In this document: piece by piece, positions 51,366 through 60,914 of the stretch
How the letters are laid out: the number at the start of each line of letters is the position of its first letter
Position numbering within the stretch: position 1 is the stretch's first letter
Source of the DNA: Enterovirga rhinocerotis
Lineage (GTDB): Bacteria; Pseudomonadota; Alphaproteobacteria; Rhizobiales; Beijerinckiaceae
Reading direction: 5' to 3'
Assembly (NCBI RefSeq): GCF_004363955.1
Contig: NZ_SNZR01000013.1
Span: 930,001 to 994,000, forward strand
DNA length: 64,000 nucleotides
Program-made: the position numbers and the translations under genes
Notes under the pieces: model-generated
What the model was told of the DNA's origin: nothing
Database searches by the model: none
What the model saw: the letters and a program-made list of their open reading frames with translations, nothing else

Positions 51366-52607
51366 GTGATCGAATTCGAGACCGGAGCGGCGAGGCCGAC
51401 CGCATCCCGCCGAAGCCAGCGCAGCCTCGACTGGTTCGCCTTCTTCGTGGCGAACCTGCAGGCGGGGTTCGGCCCGTTCGTCGCCGTCTATCTGACGTCC
51501 GAAAGCTGGACCCAGACCGATATCGGCCTGCTTCTGACGATCGGCGGCGTCGCCTCTCTGGTGCTGCAATTGCCCGGCGGCGCGATGGTCGATGCGACCA
51601 CGGCCAAGAAGGCGATCGCGGCCTGGTCGGTCGCATTGGTGGGGCTCAGCGCCCTGATGCTCGTGATGAGCACCACCTTCCTCGTCATCCTGCTGGGCTG
51701 GGTGCTTCATGCGGCCGCGAGCGCCACCCTGACCCCGGCCCTGGCGGCGACGAGCCTCGGCCTCGTCGGCCATGACGGCGTCGCGCGGCGCTTCGGCCGC
51801 AATGCGAGCTTCGCCTCCGCCGGCAACGCGATCGCGGCGGCGGTCATGGGGGGGATCGGCTACTGGGTCTCGAACCAGGCCGTCTTCGTCGTGACGGCTG
51901 CTCTCGCCGTCCCCGCCCTGTTCGCCCTGCGCGGGATCGCCAGCCACGAGATCGACCCCCATGTGAGCCGGGGCGAAGACAGCGAAGCGTCTGGATGGGA
52001 GGCCCTGTGGCCGCTCGTCACCAGCAAGCCGCTCTACACCCTGTTCATCTGCATGACGCTGTACTTCGTCGGCAACGCGGCCCTTCTGCCCCTGATCGGC
52101 AGCGCCCTGACGCTCCGCTCGGAGGACTCGCCGACCCTCTTCATCGCGGCCTGCATCATCGCTCCCCAGGTCCTGGTCACGGTGCTGTCGCCCGTCGTCG
52201 GCGCGAAGGCGCAGAGCTGGGGCCGGAAGCCGCTCCTTCTTCTCGCGTTCTCGGTGCTGCCGATCCGGGCCTTCGGCTTCGCCTTCATCCACGACGAGTA
52301 TTGGCTCGTTCTGATCCAGACTCTCGACGGCGTCTCGGCGGCCATCATCGGCGTTCTCGTCTCCGTGATCGTCGCCGATGCGACGCGGAAGACGGGCCAT
52401 TTCGCGCTCGGCCAGAGCATCGTCGGCATCGGGATGGGGCTCGGCTCTGCCATCAGCACCCTGCTCGGCGGCTTCCTGGCCGACCGTCTCGGCAGCGCCA
52501 ACGCGTTCATCGGCCTCGGTTCGGTGGCGATCCTCGCCTTCCTCGTCGTGCTCGTCGCGATGCCGGAAACGCGGCCGCGCCTCGAACGCCGAAAGGCTGG
52601 GCAATAA
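51366..52607 (+). CDS. MFS transporter
   Basis: This major-facilitator transporter of 413 aa has 12 predicted membrane helices and the loop 2-3 motif GGAMVDATTAKKAI, which is weaker than the classical GxxxDRxGRR. The start is a GTG at 51366; the frame is open further upstream but overlaps the PRC-barrel gene. It probably exports a drug or small metabolite. It lies upstream of an ABC exporter gene. Confidence 0.85.
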   Translation: MIEFETGAARPTASRRSQRSLDWFAFFVANLQAGFGPFVAVYLTSESWTQTDIGLLLTIGGVASLVLQLPGGAMVDATTAKKAIAAWSVALVGLSALMLVMSTTFLVILLGWVLHAAASATLTPALAATSLGLVGHDGVARRFGRNASFASAGNAIAAAVMGGIGYWVSNQAVFVVTAALAVPALFALRGIASHEIDPHVSRGEDSEASGWEALWPLVTSKPLYTLFICMTLYFVGNAALLPLIGSALTLRSEDSPTLFIAACIIAPQVLVTVLSPVVGAKAQSWGRKPLLLLAFSVLPIRAFGFAFIHDEYWLVLIQTLDGVSAAIIGVLVSVIVADATRKTGHFALGQSIVGIGMGLGSAISTLLGGFLADRLGSANAFIGLGSVAILAFLVVLVAMPETRPRLERRKAGQ

Positions 52608-52640
52608 CGGTCATTCAGGTCGAGTTCAGCGGCAGACCGG

Positions 52641-52669
52641 TTGCATAGAACCGGTATGGACAATATCCA
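52641..52669 (+). promoter_or_regulatory. Candidate sigma-70 promoter before the ABC exporter
   Basis: TTGCAT (52641-52646), 17 bases, TATCCA (52664-52669) is a plausible -35/-10 pair between the MFS stop and the ABC gene. It would start the transcript near 52676 and therefore favours the ATG at 52755 as start of the ABC gene. Confidence 0.45.
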
Positions 52670-52754
52670 ATCCCTGCGCGCGATCGCGCACCGCAACAAA
52701 GACCGTGGGTCTGGGTTGACTCCCGCGATCGACAGCCACGCTTCGGATGAGCCT

Positions 52755-54554
52755 ATGGCGCTGCCGCCTTCGCACCCCTCGACCGAGGCGACCGGTCACG
52801 AGGACATGTGCTGGTATGCCAACCGGCCCTGGTCGTTCCTCTTCCGCTACATCAAGCGCCGGCCGGTCGGGCACGGGGTCATCCTCGGGCTCATCGTCCT
52901 CGCGGTCGTGTTCTCGGTCTCGACGCAATACGGCGTGAAGTCGCTCGTCGACGCGCTGACGCAGGGGCCGGGCAAGGGCGATGTCTGGTTCGCGCTGACG
53001 CTGCTCTGCGGCCTGATCGCGGCCGACAACCTCACCTGGCGGGCGGCGGGCTTCCTGGCCAGCATCACCTTCGTCGCCGTCACCGGCGACCTGCGCAAGG
53101 ATCTGTTCCGGCATCTGACGGGCCACGCGCCGGCCTATTTCGCCGATCGTCCCCCGGGCACGATCGCGAGCCGCGTGACGGCCACCTCGAACGCCTTCTT
53201 CACGATCGAGACCATGTTCATCTGGAACGTGCTGCCGCCTTGCGTCGCCGCGTTCGCCTCGATCCTGCTGATCGGGACGGTCAGCATGACGATGTCCGCG
53301 GTGCTGATCGCCGTCTTCGCGGTCGTGATCGTGGCGATGTTCAAGATCGCGGCCGCCGGCCGGCCGCTCCATCACGATTATGCCGACAAGGCCGCGTCCG
53401 TGGACGGCGAGATCGTCGACGTCGTCGGCAACATGTCGCTCGTGAAGTCCTTCGGCGGCATCACGCGGGAGCGGGCGCGCTTCGACGACACCCTCGGCCG
53501 CGAGATGACGGCGCGGCGCCGCTCGCTCTTCTATCTCGAGCGCCTGCGCCTGATCCACGCCGTGGTCACGATCGGCGCGACGATCGCGCTCCTGATCTGG
53601 GCGGTGAAGCTGTGGCAGGCCGGGCAGGCGACGGCCGGCGAGGTGGTGCTCGTCTGCACGCTCGGCCTCTCGATCCTCAGCGCCACGCGCGACCTCGCCG
53701 TCGCCCTGGTGGACGTCACGCAGCATACGGCGCGCTTCTCGGAGGCGCTGCAGACGCTGCTGGTGCCGCATCGCCTCAGCAACCATCCGGCCGCGAGCGA
53801 ACTCGCCCCTCACGGCGCCAGCATCAAGTTCGAGGACGTGTCCTTCGCCTATGCGGGCGTGAAGGGCATGTTCAAGGACTTCAACCTCGAAATCGGCGAG
53901 GGTCAGTGGGTCGGCATCATCGGGCCTTCGGGCGCCGGCAAGTCGACCATGTTCTCGCTGCTGCAGCGCTTCTACGACATCGATAGCGGGCGCATCCTCA
54001 TCGACGGTCAGGACATCCGGAAGGTCACGCAGGAAAGCCTGCGCCGCGCCATCACCGTCGTGCCGCAGGACATCTCGCTGTTCCACCGCACGCTCAAGGA
54101 GAACATCCGCTACGGCCGGCCCGATGCGACCGACGAGGAGGTTCGCGAGGCGATGGAGGCGGCCCAGTGCACGGACTTCATCGCCGAGATGCCCGAGGGC
54201 ATGGAGACGATCGTCGGCGACCGGGGCGTCAAGCTCTCCGGCGGCCAGCGGCAGCGCATCGCGATCGCCCGGGCGCTCCTGAAGAACGCGCCGATCCTGC
54301 TCCTCGACGAGGCCACCTCTGCCCTTGATACCCACTCGGAGGCCGAGGTGCGCGCGGCGCTGGCGAACCTGATGCGTGGCCGCACCGTGCTCGCCATCGC
54401 CCACCGTCTGCCGACGCTCGCCAACTTCGATCGCATCATCACGATCAATGGCGGCAAGGTGGTCAGCGATACCCTGGCCGAGGGCGGTCACGAGCGCGTG
54501 GCCCGGATGACGGGCTCGCCCCACACGGCGCTGCACCCGGTCGCCGCGGAATAG
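52755..54554 (+). CDS. ABC exporter, fused membrane and ATPase domains
   Basis: This half-size ABC exporter of 599 aa has an N-terminal six-helix membrane domain and a C-terminal ATPase with Walker A (GPSGAGKST), Q-loop (VPQDISLF), signature (LSGGQRQRIAIARAL), Walker B (ILLLDEATSALD) and H-loop (AIAHRLPTL), all intact. It probably works as a homodimer and moves lipids, peptides or drugs. A longer frame with an earlier ATG (52656) exists, but the promoter-like sequence there argues for 52755. This gene is a normal counterpart to the degenerate protein at 33440. Confidence 0.87.
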   Translation: MALPPSHPSTEATGHEDMCWYANRPWSFLFRYIKRRPVGHGVILGLIVLAVVFSVSTQYGVKSLVDALTQGPGKGDVWFALTLLCGLIAADNLTWRAAGFLASITFVAVTGDLRKDLFRHLTGHAPAYFADRPPGTIASRVTATSNAFFTIETMFIWNVLPPCVAAFASILLIGTVSMTMSAVLIAVFAVVIVAMFKIAAAGRPLHHDYADKAASVDGEIVDVVGNMSLVKSFGGITRERARFDDTLGREMTARRRSLFYLERLRLIHAVVTIGATIALLIWAVKLWQAGQATAGEVVLVCTLGLSILSATRDLAVALVDVTQHTARFSEALQTLLVPHRLSNHPAASELAPHGASIKFEDVSFAYAGVKGMFKDFNLEIGEGQWVGIIGPSGAGKSTMFSLLQRFYDIDSGRILIDGQDIRKVTQESLRRAITVVPQDISLFHRTLKENIRYGRPDATDEEVREAMEAAQCTDFIAEMPEGMETIVGDRGVKLSGGQRQRIAIARALLKNAPILLLDEATSALDTHSEAEVRAALANLMRGRTVLAIAHRLPTLANFDRIITINGGKVVSDTLAEGGHERVARMTGSPHTALHPVAAE

Positions 54555-54599
54555 CGCGGCCGGCGGCGCGCCTGTCCGCCGAAAGCCCGGACCTGAGCC

Positions 54600-55214
54600 T
54601 CAGCGGCCGGGCGGCCCGAGATGGGGGCGGATCATCGTCAGCATCCGCTCGGCGGGCGTGTTGGGCGGAAAGAAGCCCAGATACGCCCCGTCCCGCCCCA
54701 TGAGATAGACATAGGCGCTGTGGTCGACGGTGTAGCCGTCCGGCGTGTCCGCCTTCTGGAACGACGCCTTGTAGAGCCGTGCGACCCGTCTGATCTCGTC
54801 GAGGCTCCCCGTGAGTCCGAGGAGCCGGGGGTGGAACAGCGAGACGTAGGTCTTCAGGTGTTCCGCCGTATCGCGCTCGGGATCGACCGTGATGAAGAGC
54901 GGCTGGATATCGCCCCCGGCCGGACCCAGCAACTCGATCGCCCTGCTCATCTCCTGCAGGTCGGTCGGGCAGATGTCGGGGCAATACGAGAAGCCGAAAT
55001 AGACCAGCATCAGCTTGCCGCGGAACTCCTCCGGGGCGTGCCGGCGGCCGTCGTGACCCAGGAGCGAGAACGGTCCCCCGACCGGCTCGCGGTTCCACAT
55101 CAGGACGTCCATGAGCTCGGCGGCCGAGCGCTCGGGCCCGTCGGCCTCGGCCGGACGAACGGCCGCGTTCAGGGCACAGAGGACAGCCAGCGCGATGCGG
55201 GCGGCCTTCGTCAT
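54600..55214 (-). CDS. Sco1/SenC-family copper chaperone-like protein
   Basis: This thioredoxin-fold protein of 204 aa has a signal peptide (AARIALAVLCALNAAVRPAE), the copper motif CPDIC in FGFSYCPDICPTDLQ, and the distal His in YTVDHSAYVYLM. Sco proteins deliver copper to cytochrome oxidase CuA or act in thiol/redox signalling. No oxidase gene is near. Its ATG overlaps the stop of the MBL gene by four bases (ATGA), so translation is coupled and the two likely work together. Confidence 0.9.
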   Translation of the reverse strand: MTKAARIALAVLCALNAAVRPAEADGPERSAAELMDVLMWNREPVGGPFSLLGHDGRRHAPEEFRGKLMLVYFGFSYCPDICPTDLQEMSRAIELLGPAGGDIQPLFITVDPERDTAEHLKTYVSLFHPRLLGLTGSLDEIRRVARLYKASFQKADTPDGYTVDHSAYVYLMGRDGAYLGFFPPNTPAERMLTMIRPHLGPPGR

Positions 55215-56323
55215 GCGCCGAAGACGAGCCGGCTGCCGGTCGTGGTGATCAGAACGTTGTCGGGCATCTGCGCCTTGGCCTCGAGCGCGAAGTTCAGGCC
55301 GCTGCAATGCATCGGAATGACGACGTCCGGTTCGAGCTTCTTCACCTCCGCGACGATCTCCTTGAGATAATCGGGGGATGCGGGGCCGAGGTGGAAGCCG
55401 CCGACGATGGCGTGGACCTTCTTGACCCCCGAGACCGCCTGGGCCTGCAGGACGGAATTGACGATCCCGACATGGCCGCAGGACGAGATGACGACGAGGC
55501 CGCGATCCTTGACGTTGAAGCAGGTCGCATGTTCGTGGACGTGGTCGTCCGGCACGCGCTTCCCCAGCAGCTCGGCGGGCGTGTAGTGGTCCGCGTTGCA
55601 GCCGGTCGTCTCGAGCGTGCCGCGATCGACAAAGGTGTTGGGTAGGATGCGCTCGACGGAGCTCCGCTTGATCTGGCCGGTCGTGAAGGCGTGACCGGCG
55701 ATCACGGTCGGAGTCTCGCAGAGCACCGTCGTGACCTTCTGGGCGGCGAGATCGCGGCGGTCAAGCTGGCCGAAATCCGTGAACTGGCCCTGGCCGGCCG
55801 GCGATACGCGATGGCAGAAATTGTCCTCTCCGCCGGCGAACAGCTTGATGTCCTGCGGCAGGGACGAGCGGTACTTGTCGAGGAAGCCGTTCAGCCCGCC
55901 GTAATGGTCGTGATGGCCGTGGCTGACGATCAGCGCGTCCGCCTTGGTCGGGTCGACCTTGAGGATGCCGATATTGTTGAGCAGGGCATCGGGGCTGTAG
56001 CCGAAATCGAGCATGATGGTGCGTGCCTCGTCGGCCCTCTGGCTTTCGAGGAAGAGCGACAGGCCCCACTGATTGTGAAGCACCTGCCTGTAATCGGCGC
56101 CGCGGCCCGATCCGGGCGGGATGTGCCGCACGCCCTGCACGGTCACGGGCTTGAGGAACTGGTCATGCGCGGAATCGATGAGCACGCGCATCGCGAGCCG
56201 GTCGACCGTCGGGACCTCGATCGTCGCCGCATTGGCCACCTCGATACACGAGAAGCCGGCCGCCGAACTCATGAGTGCCGCTGCGCCCTTGATGAAACTG
56301 CGCCGGTCGGTCGTATAACCCAT
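55211..56323 (-). CDS. Tat-exported MBL-fold metallohydrolase
   Basis: This 370-residue metallo-beta-lactamase-fold protein has a twin-arginine signal (TDRRSFIKGAAALMSSAAGF) and the motif SHGHHDHYGG, followed by late ligands (CGHVGIVN, PMHCSGLN). It belongs to the group around dihydropterin/beta-RFAP synthases (COG1237). Tat export implies folding or cofactor insertion in the cytoplasm. It is coupled with the Sco gene downstream. Substrate is unknown. Confidence 0.87.
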   Translation of the reverse strand: MGYTTDRRSFIKGAAALMSSAAGFSCIEVANAATIEVPTVDRLAMRVLIDSAHDQFLKPVTVQGVRHIPPGSGRGADYRQVLHNQWGLSLFLESQRADEARTIMLDFGYSPDALLNNIGILKVDPTKADALIVSHGHHDHYGGLNGFLDKYRSSLPQDIKLFAGGEDNFCHRVSPAGQGQFTDFGQLDRRDLAAQKVTTVLCETPTVIAGHAFTTGQIKRSSVERILPNTFVDRGTLETTGCNADHYTPAELLGKRVPDDHVHEHATCFNVKDRGLVVISSCGHVGIVNSVLQAQAVSGVKKVHAIVGGFHLGPASPDYLKEIVAEVKKLEPDVVIPMHCSGLNFALEAKAQMPDNVLITTTGSRLVFGA

Positions 56324-56574
56324 GGATCGATGCCCCGTTGAACCATCGATGATTCTAGTACAGGTAGGGGCGAAAGTTGTTCTCTATTTCGGATCTGTCA
56401 AAGAAGATGGCGCTCGTCGGTACCAGGTTATGGGGATCAAGTGATGCGAGGCGCCGCCGCCCACGAGCCGGGACTTGATCTGCTCGTATCCCCTGTGAGA
56501 TGCGGCAGCATCGCGTCAGTGGTTTTTCTGCGGCCGGTTTCAACCCGGCAAGGATTTCGGTCTAAGCACGCACG

Positions 56575-58230
56575 ATGACTTCCTTCTCCCAAACCAGTGA
56601 TGGCGCTGCTTCGGCAGTCTCGGCCTCGTTCCTTGATCCCAGGGCGGCGAACCACGTCGCCCTCACCCCCCTCGATTTCCTCCGCCGCTCCGCCGAGGTC
56701 TATCCGGACAAGATCGCGGTCGTCCTCGGCGACCGGCGCCTGACCTATCGCGACTTCCACCGGCGTGCCGCTTCCCTCGCGGGAGCTCTGCGGAGCCTCG
56801 GAGTCGTGCCTGGCGAGACGGTCGCCGTGCTCGCCCCCAATGTCCCGGTGATGCTCGAGGCGCATTTCGGCGTCCCCGCCGCCGGTGCCGTCCTCAACGC
56901 GCTCAACACGCGGCTCGACGCGCCGTCCATGGCCTTCATGCTCGATCATGGCGAGGCGCGGGTCCTGATCGTGCATCACAGCCTGCTGCCGGTCGCCCTG
57001 GACGCCCTCGCGGCGACGCGCAGGCCGCCGATCCTGGTCGTCGAGGGGGCGGATGAGGCTCCGCCCGCCGGCGCGCTCGCCTACGAGGATCTGCTGCGAT
57101 CGAGCCCGGGACCCGTCTGGTCGCCGCCGCCCGAGGAATGGACCAGCATCGCGCTGAACTACACCTCCGGCACCACCGGCGATCCGAAGGGCGTCCTCTA
57201 CCACCACCGGGGCGCCTATCTGAACGCGCTCGGCAACGTGATCACGTTCAACCTGCAGCCGGATTCGGTCTATCTGTGGACCCTGCCGATGTTCCACTGC
57301 AACGGCTGGACCTATCCCTGGGCCGTGACGTCGGTCGGGGCGCGTCACATCTGCCTGCCGGCGATCGATCCGGCCGAGATCTTCCGGCTGATCGACGAGG
57401 AGAAGGTGACGCATCTCTGTGCGGCGCCGGTCGTCCTGACGATGCTGATCCACGCGCCGCGCGAGGTGCAGCGCCGCTTCACCCACGGCCGCGTCCGTGT
57501 CGCGACGGGGGGCGCCGCGCCGCCTTCGGCCGTGATCGCCGGCATGGAGGAACTCGGCTTCGACCTCGTCCATCTCTACGGCATGACGGAATGCTACGGC
57601 CCCTCGACGGCCTGCGCGCCGCAGGAAGGCTGGAGCGACCTGCCGCTCGACGAGCGCTCCGTCCTCACCGCGCGCCAGGGCGTCCGCAACCTCACGGTCA
57701 GCGACCAGTCGGTGATCGATCCGGACACGGACCGGGAGGTGCCGGCCGACGGGGCGACGCTCGGCGAACTCGTGCTGCGCGGCAACACGGTGATGAAGGG
57801 CTACCTCAAGAACGAGGCCGCCACCGAGGCCACCCTGCGCGGCGGCTGGCTGCGGACGGGCGACCTCGCCGTCCTCCACCCGGATCGCTACGTCGAGATC
57901 AAGGACCGCTCGAAGGACATCATCATCTCGGGCGGGGAGAACATCTCCTCGCTCGAGGTGGAGGAGGTCCTGTTCCGCCACCCCGCCGTCATGGAGGCGG
58001 CGGTCGTCGCGCGGCCCGACGAGAAATGGGGCGAGACGCCCTGCGCCTTCGTCACGCTGAAGCCGGGGGTCGAGCCGCCCTCGGGCGAGGAGATCATCGC
58101 CTTCTGCCGCGCCGGCCTCGCCCATTTCAAGGCGCCGAAGACGGTCATCTTCGGCGCCTTGCCGAAGACCTCGACGGGCAAGATCATGAAGACCGAGCTG
58201 CGCGCCCGCGCGGCGGAACTCGCCTCGTAG
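56575..58230 (+). CDS. AMP-dependent acyl-CoA synthetase
   Basis: This 551-residue class I adenylate-forming enzyme has the motif YTSGTTGDPKGVLYHH, A5 region (LYGMTECYGPST), hinge (WLRTGDLAVLHPDRYVEIKD, IISGGENISSLEVE) and A10 lysine (PKTSTGKIMKTEL). The LFHCNGWTYPW-like segment (MFHCNGWTYPWAV) is common in methylmercaptopropionate-CoA/medium-chain ligases (DmdB group). It is a monocistronic gene convergent with the LLM monooxygenase. The substrate is unknown. Confidence 0.9.
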   Translation: MTSFSQTSDGAASAVSASFLDPRAANHVALTPLDFLRRSAEVYPDKIAVVLGDRRLTYRDFHRRAASLAGALRSLGVVPGETVAVLAPNVPVMLEAHFGVPAAGAVLNALNTRLDAPSMAFMLDHGEARVLIVHHSLLPVALDALAATRRPPILVVEGADEAPPAGALAYEDLLRSSPGPVWSPPPEEWTSIALNYTSGTTGDPKGVLYHHRGAYLNALGNVITFNLQPDSVYLWTLPMFHCNGWTYPWAVTSVGARHICLPAIDPAEIFRLIDEEKVTHLCAAPVVLTMLIHAPREVQRRFTHGRVRVATGGAAPPSAVIAGMEELGFDLVHLYGMTECYGPSTACAPQEGWSDLPLDERSVLTARQGVRNLTVSDQSVIDPDTDREVPADGATLGELVLRGNTVMKGYLKNEAATEATLRGGWLRTGDLAVLHPDRYVEIKDRSKDIIISGGENISSLEVEEVLFRHPAVMEAAVVARPDEKWGETPCAFVTLKPGVEPPSGEEIIAFCRAGLAHFKAPKTVIFGALPKTSTGKIMKTELRARAAELAS

Positions 58231-58257
58231 GAGCGGAGCACGGGGATCGCCGCGGGC

Positions 58258-59604
58258 TCAGGCCTGCGGCGCGGCGGGCTCGGGGAAGAAGCGATTGGCC
58301 GGGCGCTTCAGGCCGAGGCTGTCGCGCAGCGTCGTGCCCTCGTATTCGCGCCGGAACAGGCCCCGCCGCTGCAATTCCGGCACGACCTTGTCGACGAAAT
58401 CGTCGAGGCCGCCGGGCAGGTAGGGGAACATGACGTTGAAGCCGTCGGAGCCCTCCGTCTCGAGCCATTCCTCCATCTCGTCGGCGATGGTCGCGGGCGT
58501 CCCGACGAAGGCGAGCCCGGCATAGCCGCCGAGCCTTTGCGCGAGCTGGCGCACGGTGAGGTTCTCCCGGCGCGCGAGCGCGATCGCCCGCTCGCGCCCG
58601 CTCTTGCTCGCATTCGTCTCCGGGATGTCGGGCAGAGGCCCATCCGGGTCGAAGCCCGATGCGTCGTGCCCGAGCGCGATCGACAGGGACGCGATCGCGC
58701 TCTCCTCATGAACGAGGCTGTCGAGATGGGCGCGCTTGGCCCTGGCCTCTTCGACGGTCTCGCCCACGACGACGAAGGCGCCGGGCAGGATCTTGAGATC
58801 GTCCCGGGACCTGCCGAGCGCATCCATCCGGCCCTTGACGTCGGCGTAAAAGGCCCGCCCGCCCTCGAGATGGCCGTGCGCGGCGAAAACGACTTCCGCG
58901 GTCTCGGCGGCGAGCTGCCGGCCCGCCTCCGAGGCGCCGGCCTGCACGATCACCGGCCAGCCTTGGACCGGCCGGGCGATGTGAAGCGGGCCCCGCACCG
59001 ACAGATGCGCGCCCTTGTGGCCGAGGACATGAAGGCGGGCGGGGTCGAAATAGAGGCCGCTGTCCTGGTCCCGGACGAAGGCGTCGTCTGCCCAGCTGTC
59101 CCAGAGCCCGGTCACGACGTCGTAGAACTCGCGGGCACGCGCATAGCGCTCGCCGTGGTCCATGTGGTCGTCGAGGCCGAAATTGAGCGCCGCGTCGGGA
59201 TTGGACGTCGTGACGATATTCCAGCCGGCCCGTCCCCCCGAGATGTGGTCCAGCGAGGCGAAGCGGCGCGCGATGTGGAAGGGCGCATCGAAGGTCGTCG
59301 AGGCCGTCGCGACGAGGCCGATGCGATCGGTGACGGCCGCCAGCGCCGACAGCAGCGTGAACGGCTCGAACGAGGTCGCCGTGTGGCTGCGCTTCAGCGC
59401 CTCGACCGGCATGTTCAGGAGCGCCAGATGGTCGGCCATGAAGAAGGCGTCGAACTTCGCGGCTTCGAGGCGCTGCGCGAAGCGCTTCAGATGCCCGAAG
59501 TTGAAATTCGCATCCGGATAGGCGCCCGGATAGCGCCATGCGCCCGTATGGATGCTCGCCGGCCGCATGAAAGCGCCGAGTTTCAACTGCTTTCGCCCGC
59601 TCAT
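58258..59604 (-). CDS. LLM-class flavin-dependent monooxygenase (NtaA/SnaA/DszA type)
   Basis: This FMNH2-dependent monooxygenase of 448 aa has the luciferase-like TIM barrel with AAKFDAFFMADHLALL, FASLDHISGGRAGWNIVTTS and the motif VIVQAGASEAGRQ. This pattern marks the NtaA/DszA branch acting on nitrilotriacetate, dibenzothiophene sulfone or similar compounds. The flavin reductase partner is not in the window. The start may be the ATG at 59604 or the GTG three codons earlier (59613). Confidence 0.9.
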   Translation of the reverse strand: MSGRKQLKLGAFMRPASIHTGAWRYPGAYPDANFNFGHLKRFAQRLEAAKFDAFFMADHLALLNMPVEALKRSHTATSFEPFTLLSALAAVTDRIGLVATASTTFDAPFHIARRFASLDHISGGRAGWNIVTTSNPDAALNFGLDDHMDHGERYARAREFYDVVTGLWDSWADDAFVRDQDSGLYFDPARLHVLGHKGAHLSVRGPLHIARPVQGWPVIVQAGASEAGRQLAAETAEVVFAAHGHLEGGRAFYADVKGRMDALGRSRDDLKILPGAFVVVGETVEEARAKRAHLDSLVHEESAIASLSIALGHDASGFDPDGPLPDIPETNASKSGRERAIALARRENLTVRQLAQRLGGYAGLAFVGTPATIADEMEEWLETEGSDGFNVMFPYLPGGLDDFVDKVVPELQRRGLFRREYEGTTLRDSLGLKRPANRFFPEPAAPQA

Positions 59605-59613
59605 CACGTCCAC

Positions 59614-60055
59614 GCGCTCTGAAGAACCTGCTTCTGCCTCTCAGATGACGTAGGAGGACGCAACGTGAACCGCGTCGGCGATCCGCCGCTCGGCGGCGTC
59701 GCGCGAACCCCGCGACGGCAGCGTGCCGGATCCGCCGGCCTCGGTCTGGCCGTGGCAGATCGGGGCGCGGATCGTCTGGACGAGATCGAGCGCGGCGAGG
59801 GAGCGGCGGCGCCAGCCGTCCCTCGTCCCGCCCCGGCACATCCCGGCCGCATCGTGGCTCACACCGAACATCCGGCCTCCGGTCGAGGCGATCCGGCCCT
59901 CGGATCGATCCCATCGACGGACCGAGATTAGGCGCGAAGCTCCGGGATAAAATCGCTTATTTCAGCCGCGATCGGGAAGGTGGTTTCCTTCGCGGCGAGC
60001 AAGAGAGACGACCGTGCTCCGCGCCCCGGTCGACGGTCGCCGGTCGCGGCCTGGC
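59614..60055. other. Gene-poor stretch with two small open frames, none supported
   Basis: The 442 bp between the LLM gene and the methionine aminopeptidase gene hold two overlapping short frames on opposite strands, each with a good Shine-Dalgarno sequence. One is 59665-59931 plus strand (GTG start after AGGAGGA, 88 codons). The other is 59641-59871 minus strand (ATG after GGAGG, 76 codons), upstream of and in the direction of the LLM gene. Neither resembles a family I know. The minus-strand frame ends 27 bases before the LLM GTG and might be a leader peptide. Confidence 0.3.
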
Positions 60056-60805
60056 CTATCCGGGCATGGTGAGGATCAGCGGGCCGTTGCGCGTCGCGAC
60101 GACGGTGTGCTCGTACTGCACCGTGAGGGCGCGTGGCTCGCTGTAGAGGGTCCAGGGATCGTCACCGTCCTCGGCGAATTCCGCTCCGAGGGAGAGAAAC
60201 GGCTCGACGGTGAAGACGAGCCCGTCTTCCATGATCCGGCGCTCGGAGGCGTCGGGCCAGGTGGCGATCTCGGTCGGGTCCTCGTGCAGCGACCGGCCGA
60301 CGCCGTGGCTGGCGAGGTTGCGGACCAGCGTGTACCCGTTCTTCCGCGCGAAGGCGCCGACGGCCCGGCCGATCCCGGCGATCGGCTTGCCGGCCCCGAC
60401 CTCGCGCAAGCCCGCCCACATCGCCCGGCGCCCGTCGCGGCACAGCCGCTCGACCTTGCGCGTCACGGGCGGCACGGCGAAGGAGGCGCCGGTGTCGCCG
60501 AAAAAGCCGTCCTTCTCGGCGGAGACGTCGATGTTGACGAGATCGCCGGCCCCGATCCGGCGGTCCCCCGGAATGCCGTGCGCGATTTCCTCGTTCACGC
60601 TGATGCAGGTCGCTCCGGGAAAGGAATAGATCATTTCCGGGGCCGAGCGGGCTCCGGCCGCGTCCATCACCTTGCGTCCGATCTCATCGAGTTCGCGCGT
60701 CGTCATGCCCGGCTCGATCGCCTTGCCCATCGCCTCGAGCGCATTGGCGACGATGCGCCCGATCTCCTTCAGGGCCGCAAGTTCTTCGTCGCTCGACACC
60801 GTCAT
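60056..60805 (-). CDS. map: Type I methionyl aminopeptidase
   Basis: This enzyme removes the N-terminal methionine from new proteins. The 249-residue pita-bread-fold protein has the metal ligands in NIDVSAEKDGFFGDTG (two Asp), SHGVGRSLHED (His), FTVEPF and QYEHTV (two Glu). ATG 60805 has AGGAAG eight bases upstream. A longer frame runs to 61099, but it has no ribosome site and overlaps the TAXI gene end. It is not in an obvious operon. Additional copies are common in such genomes, so it may not be the only one. Confidence 0.92.
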   Translation of the reverse strand: MTVSSDEELAALKEIGRIVANALEAMGKAIEPGMTTRELDEIGRKVMDAAGARSAPEMIYSFPGATCISVNEEIAHGIPGDRRIGAGDLVNIDVSAEKDGFFGDTGASFAVPPVTRKVERLCRDGRRAMWAGLREVGAGKPIAGIGRAVGAFARKNGYTLVRNLASHGVGRSLHEDPTEIATWPDASERRIMEDGLVFTVEPFLSLGAEFAEDGDDPWTLYSEPRALTVQYEHTVVATRNGPLILTMPG

Positions 60806-60914
60806 GCCGTCTTCCTTGATCGAGGCTGCCGCAGGCCTGCTTACACGAGCCTGAGCGGCCGATCGAACCCGAGCCGAACTGTCGGAGCTGCGTGACCGGG
60901 GCGCGCGGCGCGCC

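Noticed and set aside
56355-56543. A small minus-strand frame of 62 codons before the acyl-CoA synthetase
   Set aside because: No ribosome site, no known motif, and codon use unlike neighbouring genes; the 251-bp intergenic region is better read as regulatory DNA.
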